Shown one piece after another: positions 24,828-35,627 of a stretch of DNA of 64,000 nt (positions are counted from its first letter, which is position 1; each line of letters starts with the position of its first letter). The stretch covers positions 558,001 to 622,000 of the forward strand of contig NZ_CP107780.1 of assembly GCF_036345175.1 (NCBI RefSeq), in the 5' to 3' direction. Position numbers and translations under genes: made by a program. The notes beneath the pieces are model-generated. The model searched no databases and had not been told where the DNA came from. It saw only the letters and a program-made list of their open reading frames with translations. This stretch comes from Streptomyces sp. NBC_00576. GTDB taxonomy: Bacteria > Actinomycetota > Actinomycetes > Streptomycetales > Streptomycetaceae.

Positions 24828-26819
24828 ATGAGCCCGACTCCGGCCATCGGCCGCATCCCGGTGCGGGATGTGCGCCCGGCCGTCGAGAGCGGCAGACGCC
24901 CGGCGAAGGCCGTCGCGGGAGAGACCTTCCAGGTCACCGCGACGGTCTTCCGCGAGGGCCATGACGCGGTCGGCGCGAACGTGGTGCTGCTGTGCGGCCC
25001 GGAGGGCCGTCCGGGCCCCTGGACGCCGATGCGCGAACTGGCTCCCGGCACCGACCGCTGGGGTGCGGACGTCACCCCGGACGCGGCGGGCCACTGGACC
25101 TACCGGGTCGAGGCGTGGGGCGACCCGATCAGCACCTGGCGGCACCACGCCGGCATCAAGATCCCGGCCGGGATCGACGTCGGGCTGGTCCTGGAGGAAG
25201 GCGCGCTGCTGTACGAGCGTGCCGCCGCGGGTGTGCCCAAGCGGGCGGCCCGGGCTGCGGTACTGGCCGCCGCACGGACCCTGAGCGACGACTCGCTGCC
25301 CGTCACGGATCGTCTCGCGCCGGCTCTGACCCCGGCGGTGGACAGGGTGCTGGCCCGGTATCCGTTGCGTGAGCTGGTGACGTCGAGTGAGCCGTTGGCG
25401 CTGGTGGTGGAGCGGGAGCGGGCGCTGTACGGGGCCTGGTACGAGTTCTTCCCCCGTTCCGAGGGGACGCCCGAACACCCGCACGGGACGTTTCGGACGG
25501 CGGCGCGGCGGTTGCCGGCGATCGCCGCGATGGGCTTCGACGTCCTCTATCTGCCCCCGATCCATCCGATCGGGCACACGTTCCGCAAGGGCCCCAACAA
25601 CACGCTGTCGGCGTCCGCGCAGGATGTGGGGGTGCCGTGGGCGATCGGTTCCGAGGCCGGCGGCCATGACGCCGTCCACCCGGATCTGGGCACGCTGGAA
25701 GACTTCGGCTTCTTCGTCGCCGAGGCCGCCCGGCACGGGCTCGAGGTGGCGCTCGACTTCGCGCTGCAGTGCTCGCCGGACCACCCCTGGGTGCACAAGT
25801 TCCCCCAGTGGTTCCACCACCGCCCGGACGGGACGATCGCGTACGCGGAGAACCCGCCGAAGAAGTACCAGGACATCTACCCCATCGCCTTCGACGCCGA
25901 CCTGCCCGGCCTCATCGCCGAGACGACACGGGTGATGCGGCACTGGATGGCGCACGGGGTGCGGATCTTCCGCGTCGACAACCCGCACACCAAACCGGTC
26001 GTCTTCTGGGAACAGGTGATCGCGGACATCAACGCCACCGACCCGGACGTGATCTTCCTGGCGGAGGCGTTCACCCGCCCCGCGATGATGCACGCCTTGG
26101 CCCAGGTCGGCTTCCAGCAGTCCTACACCTATTTCACCTGGCGCAACACCAAGGCCGAACTCACCGAGTACCTCACCGAACTGTCGGGGGAGGCGGCCGC
26201 GTACATGCGGCCGAATTTCTTCGTCAACACCCCCGACATCCTGCACGAGTATCTTCAGCAGGGCGGCCGTCCGGCATTCGAGGCGCGTGCCGTGCTGGCC
26301 GCGACGCTCTCTCCCACCTGGGGGATCTACAGCGGCTACGAACTGTGCGAGAACGCCCCCCTGCGCGAGGGCAGCGAAGAATATTTGAACTCCGAGAAAT
26401 ACCAACTCCGGCCCAGAGACTGGGAATCGGCCGAACGGAACGGGCAGTCGATCGCCCCGCTCGTCACCGCCCTCAACCGGATCAGGCGTGACCACCCCGC
26501 CCTGCACCGGCTCAGGAATCTGCACTTCCACCGGACCGACAACGACGCGGTGATCGCGTACAGCAAGCGCACCGGCGAGGACACGGTTCTGGTGGTCGTG
26601 AACCTCGACCCGCACCACACCCAGGAGGCGACTGTCTCGTTGGACATGCCGCAACTCGGCCTGGAAAAGCGGGAAAACGAACAGAGTTCCGTCACGGTGC
26701 ACGACGAACTGAGCGGCGAGACCTACCAATGGGACCGCACCAATTACGTACGTCTGGAGCCGGGAAGGGCACCCGCGCACGTATTTCACCTGATGCGGTA
26801 TTCGACTGGAGGCCAGTAA
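24828..26819 (+). CDS. glgE: Alpha-1,4-glucan:maltose-1-phosphate maltosyltransferase
   Basis: This 663-residue GH13_3 enzyme transfers maltosyl units from maltose-1-phosphate to alpha-1,4-glucan. The N-terminal beta-domain (IGRIPVRDVRPAVESGRRPAKA) is followed by a helical insert and the (beta/alpha)8 barrel. The nucleophile is Asp384 in VRIFRVDNPHTKP and the acid/base is Glu413 in FLAEAFTRP, each ten residues earlier than D394/E423 of the characterised S. coelicolor GlgE. The ATG at 24828 is behind agaggtgaga. It ends 4 bp before treS. Together with treS, mak and glgB it makes a complete trehalose-to-glucan pathway. Confidence 0.95.
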   Translation: MSPTPAIGRIPVRDVRPAVESGRRPAKAVAGETFQVTATVFREGHDAVGANVVLLCGPEGRPGPWTPMRELAPGTDRWGADVTPDAAGHWTYRVEAWGDPISTWRHHAGIKIPAGIDVGLVLEEGALLYERAAAGVPKRAARAAVLAAARTLSDDSLPVTDRLAPALTPAVDRVLARYPLRELVTSSEPLALVVERERALYGAWYEFFPRSEGTPEHPHGTFRTAARRLPAIAAMGFDVLYLPPIHPIGHTFRKGPNNTLSASAQDVGVPWAIGSEAGGHDAVHPDLGTLEDFGFFVAEAARHGLEVALDFALQCSPDHPWVHKFPQWFHHRPDGTIAYAENPPKKYQDIYPIAFDADLPGLIAETTRVMRHWMAHGVRIFRVDNPHTKPVVFWEQVIADINATDPDVIFLAEAFTRPAMMHALAQVGFQQSYTYFTWRNTKAELTEYLTELSGEAAAYMRPNFFVNTPDILHEYLQQGGRPAFEARAVLAATLSPTWGIYSGYELCENAPLREGSEEYLNSEKYQLRPRDWESAERNGQSIAPLVTALNRIRRDHPALHRLRNLHFHRTDNDAVIAYSKRTGEDTVLVVVNLDPHHTQEATVSLDMPQLGLEKRENEQSSVTVHDELSGETYQWDRTNYVRLEPGRAPAHVFHLMRYSTGGQ

Positions 26820-26823
26820 CACC

Positions 26824-28542
<1,719 letters not shown>

Positions 28543-28570
28543 GTGTGTGCCCGCGAAAGGACGCGTCACC

Positions 28571-29947
28571 ATGCCGAAGACCGCATCTCTTCGCCCGAGC
28601 AGGACGGACCTCGCCGAGCCGCTGACCTCGCTCGACGGGCTGCTGCGCGAGTGGCTGCCCCAGCAGCGCTGGTTCGCGGGCAAGGACCGGCCCGTCACGG
28701 ACCTGGGCCTGCTGTCAATGACCGAACTGTTTCCGGGCTGCCTGCACCTGCTCGTCCGCACCGGTCACACGGCCGTACCCACCCCCGGCGGCCCTCCCCC
28801 GCCCGGCGACTGCTACCAACTGCTCCTCGGCGTGCGGGACCGCCCGTCGCCGCGCCTGGGCCGGGCCCTCATCGGCCGTGCGGACGAGGGGCCCCTGGCC
28901 GGGCTGCAGGTCTACGACGCTTTGCAGGACCCCCGGGCGGCAGGCCTGCTGCTGGAGCGTCTCCGCCACCCCGGAACGGCCGGCCCCCTGCGCTTCGAGG
29001 CCGACCCCGGCATCACCGTGCCCGCCGGACTCGCCCCGCGTCTCCTCGACGTCGAGCAGTCCAACTCTTCGCTCGTGTACGGCGACTCGTTCATCCTGAA
29101 GGTGCTCAGACGCGTCCAGCCGGGTGTCCACCCCGACCTGGAGGTGCCCTCGGCCCTCGCCCGGCAGGGCTGCGCCCGCGTACCCGCCCCGGCCGCCTGG
29201 TTCCGGACCGACCTGCCGCAGGACGCGACGCTCGGGGTGCTCCAGCCGTTCCTGCCCGATGCCTCCGACGGCTGGACGCTGGCCCTGCGCGCCCTCGCCT
29301 CGGGGCACCCGTTCACCGACGAGGCCTACGAGTTGGGGCGCGCCACCGCCGACGTACACCTGGCCCTCGCGACGGCCTTCGCCTGCGACAGCCGCAGCGG
29401 GCGGCACAGCCGACGGACGGCGGCGGCGATGACCGAGCGTCTCGATGCCGCCGTGCACTGCGTACCGGGGTTGCGGCCGTACGCCCAGGGCCTGCGCGCC
29501 GCGTTCGACGCCCTGGCCGGGTTCGACGCCGGTCCGGCCCCGCAGCGCGTCCACGGCGATCTGCACCTCGGGCAGGTGTTGCGCACCGGCGGCAGCGGCG
29601 GGGACTGGTTCGTGATCGACTTCGAGGGCGAACCGTCCCGCCCGCTCGCCGAACGCCGCAGTGCCCAGTCGCCGGTACGGGACATCGCCGGCATGCTGCG
29701 CTCCTTCGACTACGCCGCCCGCACGCGCCTGCCGTGGCGCCCCGAGTGGGCGCTGCGCTGCCGCCAGGCCTATTGCGCGGGGTACGCCGCCCGGGCCGGG
29801 TGGGACCCGCGCCGCCACCCCGGGCTGCTGCGCGCGTACGAGACCGACCGAGCCGTGTACGAGGCCGTCTACGAGGCCCGGCACCGCCCCGACTGGCTCC
29901 CCGTCCCCATGGCGGCGATCGAGCGACTCTCCGTCCGAGGAGGCTGA
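28571..29947 (+). CDS. mak: Maltokinase
   Basis: This 458-residue ATP-dependent maltokinase (Pep2 type) makes maltose-1-phosphate. LREWLPQQRWFAGKDR is the family N-terminal cap signature. The aminoglycoside-kinase-like catalytic loop is QRVHGDLHLGQVLRT, followed by the metal-binding WFVIDFEGEP. It lies between treS and glgB as in other actinobacterial GlgE operons. The ATG at 28571 has gaaagga 9 bases upstream; a GTG at 28547 would add eight residues. It is 5 bp from glgB. Confidence 0.93.
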   Translation: MPKTASLRPSRTDLAEPLTSLDGLLREWLPQQRWFAGKDRPVTDLGLLSMTELFPGCLHLLVRTGHTAVPTPGGPPPPGDCYQLLLGVRDRPSPRLGRALIGRADEGPLAGLQVYDALQDPRAAGLLLERLRHPGTAGPLRFEADPGITVPAGLAPRLLDVEQSNSSLVYGDSFILKVLRRVQPGVHPDLEVPSALARQGCARVPAPAAWFRTDLPQDATLGVLQPFLPDASDGWTLALRALASGHPFTDEAYELGRATADVHLALATAFACDSRSGRHSRRTAAAMTERLDAAVHCVPGLRPYAQGLRAAFDALAGFDAGPAPQRVHGDLHLGQVLRTGGSGGDWFVIDFEGEPSRPLAERRSAQSPVRDIAGMLRSFDYAARTRLPWRPEWALRCRQAYCAGYAARAGWDPRRHPGLLRAYETDRAVYEAVYEARHRPDWLPVPMAAIERLSVRGG

Positions 29948-29952
29948 CAACT

Positions 29953-32169
29953 GTGGCCCTGCACGATCCCTCCCTCTCCGACACGCCCTCCCTGGGCAGG
30001 CCCGACGCCCTGTGGGATCCCGGCGAGAAGCAGCGCCTGCTCTCCGGCACCCATCACGACCCGCACGCGCTGCTCGGCGCGCATCCCGGGCCCGGCGGCG
30101 GGGTCGTCCTCCGTGCGCTGCGCCCGTACGCGCGTGGCGTGAGCGTGCTCGTCGACGGGCGGCCGAGCAAGCTCGACGACGACGGTGACGGCTTCTTCAG
30201 CGCCGTACTTCCCTTCGGACCTTCCGGCGCCGCGATGCCCGACTACACGTTGCTGGTGTCGTACGAGGGCGGCGAGTCGGAGGTCGAGGATCCGTACCGT
30301 TTCCTGCCCGCGCTCGGTGAGCTGGACCTGCATCTCATCAGGGAGGGCCGGCACGAGGAGCTGTGGAAGGCGCTGGGCGCCGAGCCGATGACCCACCAGG
30401 GCGTCACCGGCACCCGCTTCACCGTCTGGGCGCCGAACGCGCAAGGGGTCCGGGTGGCCGGGGACTTCACCTGCTGGGACGGTACCGCCCACCCGATGCG
30501 CTCTCTCGGCGCCGCCGGGGTGTGGGAGCTGTTCGTGCCGGGCGTCGGCGAGGGCCAGCGGTACAAGTTCGAGGTCGTGGGCCGTGACGGCGGCCGGGTC
30601 ATGAAGGCGGACCCGATGGCCCGGCGCACCGAGGTGCCGCCCGCGACGGCGTCCGTCGTCACCGCCTCCCACTACGAGTGGGGCGACGAGGAGTGGCTCG
30701 CGCGCCGGAGCGGCACGGCCGTGCACGAGGAGCCGTTCTCCGTGTACGAGGTCCATCTTCCCTCCTGGCGCCCAGGGTTGACGTATCGTCAGCTCGCCGA
30801 CGAACTCCCCGCGTACGTGGCCGACCTGGGCTTCACCCATGTGCAGCTCATGCCGGTCGCCGAACATCCCTTCGGCGGGTCCTGGGGGTACCAGGTCACG
30901 TCCTACTACGCCCCGACCGCCCGGCTGGGTTCCCCCGACGACTTCCGGTATCTGGTCGACGCGCTGCACCGGGCCGGTGTCGGTGTCCTGCTGGACTGGG
31001 TTCCGGCGCACTTCCCCAAGGACGAGTGGGCGTTGGCCCGGTTCGACGGGGAGCCCCTGTACGAGCCCGGTGACGCGCGGCGTGCCGAGCATCCCGACTG
31101 GGGGACGTACGAGTTCGACCTCGGGCGCACCGAGGTGCGCAACTTCCTGGTCGCCAACGCCGTGTACTGGTGCGAGGAGTTCCATCTCGACGGGCTCCGG
31201 GTGGACGCGGTCGCATCCATGCTCTATCTCGACTACTCGCGCGATTCGGGGCAGTGGACGCCGAACGTGTACGGCGGCCGGGAGGATCTCGACGCGGTCG
31301 CCTTCCTCCAGGAGATGAACGCCACCGTGTACCGGCGGGTGCCCGGTGTGCTGACGGTCGCCGAGGAGTCCACCGCGTGGGACGGGGTGACCCGACCCAC
31401 CGACTGCGGGGGGCTCGGCTTCGGGCTGAAGTGGAACATGGGGTGGATGCACGACTCGCTCGGCTATGTGGCGCACGAGCCGGTCCATCGCAAGTACCAC
31501 CACCACGAGATGACGTTCTCCATGGTGTACGCGTACAGCGAGAACTACGTCCTGCCGATCTCCCACGACGAAGTCGTCCACGGCAAGCAGTCGTTGGTGT
31601 CGAAGATGCCGGGCGACTGGTGGCAGCAACGGGCGAACCACCGCGCGTACCTCGGTTTCATGTGGGCCCATCCCGGCAAGCAACTCCTCTTCATGGGGCA
31701 GGAGTTCGCCCAGGGCGCCGAGTGGTCCGAGGCCGACGGGCCGGACTGGTGGCTGCTGGACAAGGAGTACGCGGCCGAGCCCGACCACCGGGGCGTCCGA
31801 GATCTCGTCCGCGACCTCAACACCGTCTACCGGCGCTCCCCCGCCCTCTGGCAACGCGACACCGACCCCGCCGGCTTCCGCTGGGTGGCCGGGGACGCCG
31901 CCGAGGACAACGTCTTCGCGTTCCTGCGCTACGACGCGGCAGGAGTACCTCTGTTGGCCGTCAGCAACTTCTCGCCGGTGGTACGGCACGAGTACCACCT
32001 CGACGTTCCCGGTTCGGTCCCCGCCTGGGAGGAGGTCCTCAACACCGATGCCGCCCGCTACGGCGGCAGCGACGTCCGGGGCTCCGGGGTGCTGGCGTCC
32101 CGGTCGTCGGGCGTCCGGCTGACTCTGCCGCCGCTCGCCACGGTGTGGCTGACGCCGGTGCGTGGGTGA
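29953..32169 (+). CDS. glgB: 1,4-alpha-glucan branching enzyme
   Basis: This 738-residue GH13_9 enzyme cuts alpha-1,4 chains and re-attaches them through alpha-1,6 bonds. There are two N-terminal beta-sandwich modules (N1 about 20-115, CBM48 about 125-215: GTRFTVWAPNAQGVRVAGDF), then the barrel. Catalytic Asp418 lies in GLRVDAVASMLYLDYSR and Glu471 in VAEESTAWDG, with the conserved LPISHDEVVHGKQSL. The GTG at 29953 follows gaggagg. It is the last gene of the GlgE operon, with 161 bp before the next gene. Confidence 0.95.
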   Translation: MALHDPSLSDTPSLGRPDALWDPGEKQRLLSGTHHDPHALLGAHPGPGGGVVLRALRPYARGVSVLVDGRPSKLDDDGDGFFSAVLPFGPSGAAMPDYTLLVSYEGGESEVEDPYRFLPALGELDLHLIREGRHEELWKALGAEPMTHQGVTGTRFTVWAPNAQGVRVAGDFTCWDGTAHPMRSLGAAGVWELFVPGVGEGQRYKFEVVGRDGGRVMKADPMARRTEVPPATASVVTASHYEWGDEEWLARRSGTAVHEEPFSVYEVHLPSWRPGLTYRQLADELPAYVADLGFTHVQLMPVAEHPFGGSWGYQVTSYYAPTARLGSPDDFRYLVDALHRAGVGVLLDWVPAHFPKDEWALARFDGEPLYEPGDARRAEHPDWGTYEFDLGRTEVRNFLVANAVYWCEEFHLDGLRVDAVASMLYLDYSRDSGQWTPNVYGGREDLDAVAFLQEMNATVYRRVPGVLTVAEESTAWDGVTRPTDCGGLGFGLKWNMGWMHDSLGYVAHEPVHRKYHHHEMTFSMVYAYSENYVLPISHDEVVHGKQSLVSKMPGDWWQQRANHRAYLGFMWAHPGKQLLFMGQEFAQGAEWSEADGPDWWLLDKEYAAEPDHRGVRDLVRDLNTVYRRSPALWQRDTDPAGFRWVAGDAAEDNVFAFLRYDAAGVPLLAVSNFSPVVRHEYHLDVPGSVPAWEEVLNTDAARYGGSDVRGSGVLASRSSGVRLTLPPLATVWLTPVRG

Positions 32170-32330
32170 GGTGAGGGGGAGGGGCGCGCGGAAAACGTCT
32201 TTCGAAACCTCTGAGGGGAAACGACTTCACAGTTCCCGACAACAAAGCCCCTCACCTGAGCTAGATTCGTTCACCGTCGATAACTCCACTCGTCGGCGCG
32301 GTCACAGTCAGTACGATCCAGGAGCAGCGC

Positions 32331-34238
32331 ATGCGCGACTTCGCCCTCGCTCCCCCCACCACCGCCCCACTGACGGGCGGACTCGCCGACAGCGTCTTCG
32401 ACACGGCGCTGCGTGAACCGAACCTGCCGCAGATCGCGCGCCGCCCCGACCCGGCCAAGCAGGTCTGGACGCAGGTCACGGCGGCCGAGCTGCGGGACGA
32501 GGTCGTCGACCTGGCCAAGGGGTTCTTCGCCTCCGGCATCTCACCGGGCCACCGCGTGGCCATCATGGCCCGCACCCGCTACGAGTGGACGGTGCTCTGC
32601 TACGCGCTCTGGACGGTGGGCGCCGAGGTCGTGCCGATCTACCCGACCTCCTCGCGCGACCAGGTCGCCTGGATCCTCGCCGACTCCCAGTGCAGCGCCG
32701 TCGTCGTCGAGGACGAACAAGGCCTGATGACCGTCGGCTCGGTGTGCACCTCGCTGCCCCTGCTGCGCAACGTGTGGCAGCTGGACGACGGGGCCCTGCC
32801 CCAACTCGTCGAACTGGGCCGGTCGGTGCCGATCACCACGGTCGACTCGCTGCGCCGGATCGTACTGCCGGACTCCGCCGCGGTGATCGCCTACACCTCC
32901 GGCACGACCGGGCATCCCCGCGGCTGCGCCCTGAGCCACCGCAACCTGGCCAGCCCGTGCGACACCCTCCTCGCGGGCTGGAGACACACTGCGGCACCGC
33001 CCGGCGAACAGCCCACGGTCCTCGCCTTCCTGCCTTTCTCGCATGTGTACGGCCTGATGATCCAGGGCCTGTGTCTGCGCGGCGGCATGCTGATGGGGCA
33101 CGAACCCGACCTGACCGGGGAGGCGCTGTCGTCGGCGCTGCTCTCGTTCAGGCCGACGTACCTGTACGCGGTCCCGTCGGTGTTCGAGAAGATCTACAAG
33201 AACTTCCTGCGCGCCGCCCAGCAAGCGGGCCGGGGCACCCTGTTCGAGCGGGCCGCCGGGACCGCGCGGGACTTCGCGACGGCTGTCGAACGACAGCGGC
33301 TGGGTACAGGGTCCGGGCCCGGTTTCGACCTGCGGCTCCAACACGCCCTCTACGAGCGGACGGTGTACCGCAAACTCCGCGCCGCTCTGGGCGGGCGGGT
33401 CTGTGGCGCGGTCTCGGGTGGTTCGCCCCTCAACCGTGAACTCGCCCTGTTCTACTCGGGTATCGGCATCCTCGTGCACGACGGCTACGGCCTCACCGAG
33501 ACCAGCGGCGGCATCACCGCGCAGCCTGTCGGCCGGGAGAAGTTCGGGACGGTCGGGCAGCCGCTGCCCGGCACGGAGATCCGGGTCGCCGAGGACGGCG
33601 AGATCCTCGTGTACGGCACGTCCGTCTTCCAGGGGTACGTCAACGACGACGCGGGCACCCGGGCAGCATTGCGGGGCGGCTGGCTGGCCACCGGGGACAT
33701 CGGACGGCTGGACCAGGAGGGGTATCTGACGATCACCGGGCGCAAGAAGGACATCATCATCACCAGCAGCGGCAAGAGCGTCGCGCCGGCCGCCCTGGAG
33801 CAGCGGCTGCGCATGCACCCGCTCGTCCACCAGGCGGTGATCGTGGGCGACAACCGGCCCTGCGTGGGCGCCCTCATCACCCTCGACCCGGAGTTCCTGG
33901 CCCACTGGCGCGCCTCGCTGGCCCTGCAGGAGGACACGCCGCACCGCCAGGCGCGCGAGGAGAACGCCCTGCGGGAGGAGATCGGACGGGCCGTCGCCGC
34001 GGCCAACAGTTCGGTGTCGCGGTCCGAGTCGATCCGGGTGTTCCGGGTCCTCGCGGAGCCCTTCGCCCTCAGCAACGGCCTGCTGACCCCCTCGATGAAG
34101 CTGCGCCGGGACGCGATCGTGCGGCACTACGCCTTCGAGATCGACGCGATGTACCAGGCCCGGACGCGCTCCCCCCGGCCGAACCAGGCTGCGGAGGAAC
34201 TCGCGCACTGGGACGACGCGGACAACGTGTTCCGCTGA
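32331..34238 (+). CDS. Long-chain acyl-CoA ligase-like AMP-dependent synthetase
   Basis: This 635-residue adenylate-forming enzyme activates a fatty acid to acyl-CoA through acyl-AMP. The P-loop AYTSGTTGHPRGCALSHRN (about residues 184-203), the YGLTETSGG motif and the hinge/catalytic region GDIGRLDQEGYLTITGRKKDIIITSSGKSVAP are intact. It resembles the FadD15 group of large actinobacterial ligases. The ATG follows aggagc. A TAGATT -10-like hexamer at 32262-32267 may be its promoter, but no good -35 is visible. The gene stands alone behind the glg operon. Confidence 0.9.
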   Translation: MRDFALAPPTTAPLTGGLADSVFDTALREPNLPQIARRPDPAKQVWTQVTAAELRDEVVDLAKGFFASGISPGHRVAIMARTRYEWTVLCYALWTVGAEVVPIYPTSSRDQVAWILADSQCSAVVVEDEQGLMTVGSVCTSLPLLRNVWQLDDGALPQLVELGRSVPITTVDSLRRIVLPDSAAVIAYTSGTTGHPRGCALSHRNLASPCDTLLAGWRHTAAPPGEQPTVLAFLPFSHVYGLMIQGLCLRGGMLMGHEPDLTGEALSSALLSFRPTYLYAVPSVFEKIYKNFLRAAQQAGRGTLFERAAGTARDFATAVERQRLGTGSGPGFDLRLQHALYERTVYRKLRAALGGRVCGAVSGGSPLNRELALFYSGIGILVHDGYGLTETSGGITAQPVGREKFGTVGQPLPGTEIRVAEDGEILVYGTSVFQGYVNDDAGTRAALRGGWLATGDIGRLDQEGYLTITGRKKDIIITSSGKSVAPAALEQRLRMHPLVHQAVIVGDNRPCVGALITLDPEFLAHWRASLALQEDTPHRQAREENALREEIGRAVAAANSSVSRSESIRVFRVLAEPFALSNGLLTPSMKLRRDAIVRHYAFEIDAMYQARTRSPRPNQAAEELAHWDDADNVFR

Positions 34239-34339
34239 GCACACGGCGCGTAGGCGGGACGGTTTTTGGTTGACGGTACGACGGACCGGCCCGCAGAGTG
34301 ATCTCCGTATCGGCCTCCCCGTACGGATTGGACCCTGCC

Positions 34340-35233
34340 GTGACGAGTACCGCCGCACCGTGGTCGCACGCGCCCGTCAAGGTCGGGCTCGTCGGCGCCG
34401 GGCCCTGGGCGCAGGGGGTGCACGCGCGCGTGCTGGCCGCCGGGCCCGAGACCGAGCTCGCCGGAGTCTGGGCGCGTCGCCCCGAGGCCGCTCAGGAGAC
34501 GGCCGCGCCGTACGGGGCACCGGTCGCCGCCCGATTCGAGGAGCTGCTCGACTCCTGCGAGGCGGTGGCGTTCGCCGTGCCGCCCGCCGTACAGGCCGAG
34601 CTCGCGCTGCGCGCCGCCAAGGCGGGCAAGGCACTGCTGCTGGAGAAACCGATCGCCGGGGATCTCGCGGCGGCCCGGCAGCTGGTGGACGCGATCGACG
34701 AGGCCGGGGTCGTCTCCCAGGTCACCCTGACCAACCGCTACCACCCGCAGACCCGCCTGTTCCTGGAGGCGGCGAGTGAGGCGGACGTCTTCGGCGCGCG
34801 GGCGTCCTTTCTGAGCGACGCCTTCCTGGGCGGCGCCTTCGCGACCCCCTGGCGCCTCGAACAGGGCGCACTGCTCGATCTGGGACCGCACGTCCTCGAT
34901 CTGCTCGACGCGTCCGTGGGGCGGATCGCGCGGGTGCGCGGTACAGGTGATCCGCGCCGCTGGATCGAACTCACCTGTGAGCACGAGAACGGCGCGGTCA
35001 GTCAGGCCTCCCTGTCCGGTTCGGTGAACGTCGCGCAAGGTGTCGCCCGCGTCGAACTCTTCGGCTCAGGGCCGGAGTTGGTCTTCGACAGCACCGAACT
35101 CGACCATGAGGAGAGCTGGCCGGTGCTGCGCCGCGAGTTCGCGACCGCCGTCCGCACGGGTGTCTGTGGCGAGCTCGACGCCCGTCGTGGCCTTCATCTG
35201 CAGACGCTGATGGCCCAGGTGTCCGAGGGCTGA
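34340..35233 (+). CDS. Gfo/Idh/MocA-family oxidoreductase
   Basis: This 297-residue NAD(P)-dependent oxidoreductase acts on an unknown, probably sugar-derived, substrate. The Rossmann motif GLVGAGPWAQGVHARVL is at the N-terminus, and EKPIAGDLAAARQLVDA carries the family EKP motif with its conserved lysine. The C-terminal alpha/beta substrate domain has LLDLGPHVLDLLDA, the usual GxHxxDL-type catalytic segment. The GTG at 34340 is preferred for domain length; an ATG at 34298 would add 14 residues and neither has a strong ribosome site. Confidence 0.85.
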   Translation: MTSTAAPWSHAPVKVGLVGAGPWAQGVHARVLAAGPETELAGVWARRPEAAQETAAPYGAPVAARFEELLDSCEAVAFAVPPAVQAELALRAAKAGKALLLEKPIAGDLAAARQLVDAIDEAGVVSQVTLTNRYHPQTRLFLEAASEADVFGARASFLSDAFLGGAFATPWRLEQGALLDLGPHVLDLLDASVGRIARVRGTGDPRRWIELTCEHENGAVSQASLSGSVNVAQGVARVELFGSGPELVFDSTELDHEESWPVLRREFATAVRTGVCGELDARRGLHLQTLMAQVSEG

Positions 35234-35250
35234 GCACCGCGAATACGGAA

Positions 35251-35264
35251 GTGACGTGGATCAC
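35251..35264. promoter_or_regulatory. GTGA-N6-TCAC palindrome, candidate Crp-type site
   Basis: gtgacgtggatcac matches the GTGA-N6-TCAC half-site arrangement of Crp/Fnr-type operators exactly. It opens the 394-bp gap before the cyclic-nucleotide-binding gene at 35628. The regulator that binds it is not known from sequence. Confidence 0.45.
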
Positions 35265-35331
35265 GCCCGGCTTCGGTGTCGATCCGGAACAACCCGGAGA
35301 GCTCGGCCGTTCTTCTGTACGTGGCTGCGGA

Positions 35332-35346
35332 GGGGACAGTGTCCCC
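35332..35346. promoter_or_regulatory. ggggacagtgtcccc palindrome, dormancy-regulator-like box
   Basis: This is a perfect inverted repeat with a central G. The GGGAC/GTCCC halves are like those of DevR/OsdR (dormancy and hypoxia) boxes, but the spacing is 3 rather than 4, so the assignment is tentative. It lies 17 bp before the first hairpin of the structured region. Confidence 0.35.
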
Positions 35347-35362
35347 GGGCCTCACCTATAGC

Positions 35363-35480
35363 CCATGGGGAAGATCGTTCGGCTGAAGCCCCATGGAGCC
35401 TTTCGCCGAGAGGCGACCGCCCTCCGCGTGCCACCACCTACGGCCCTGGCTGGTCTCCCCCGTCCAGCCAGGGTCTTCTT
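35363..35480 (+). ncRNA. Candidate structured leader or small RNA with three hairpins
   Basis: Three stem-loops follow one another: ccatgggg/ccccatgg (35363-35370 and 35389-35396), tcgcc-GAGA-ggcga with a GNRA tetraloop (35403-35416), and ccctggctgg/ccagccaggg (35444-35453 and 35464-35473) followed by a T-rich run. This is the form of a small RNA or a terminating leader, about 150 bp before the cyclic-nucleotide-binding gene. It fits no riboswitch class known to me. Strand is taken from the terminator polarity. Confidence 0.4.
35444..35480 (+). terminator. Intrinsic terminator with T-rich tail
   Basis: A perfect 10-bp stem (35444-35453 with 35464-35473), loop tctcccccgt, then tcttctt. It is the only clearly T-tailed terminator seen in the window, and it lies inside an intergenic region more than 200 bp from the nearest upstream gene end. 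Confidence 0.7.
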
Positions 35481-35627
35481 GTGTCAAAAAGCGGTTTCGT
35501 GCCTGCCGCCGAGGTGCCCGGCGCGTCCGCAACGGCTGAAATGGGTGTAGGGGAAGCCACCGGAACCGGGTAGGGCGCTGCCACGGTGGACGACTTCCCT
35601 CCAGATCGCCGGCGAGGAGCCCTGCTC

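Noticed and set aside
35363..35480. 6C-type actinobacterial small RNA
   Set aside because: The terminator loop has only five consecutive C residues and the first hairpin loop has no C run, so the class definition is not met.
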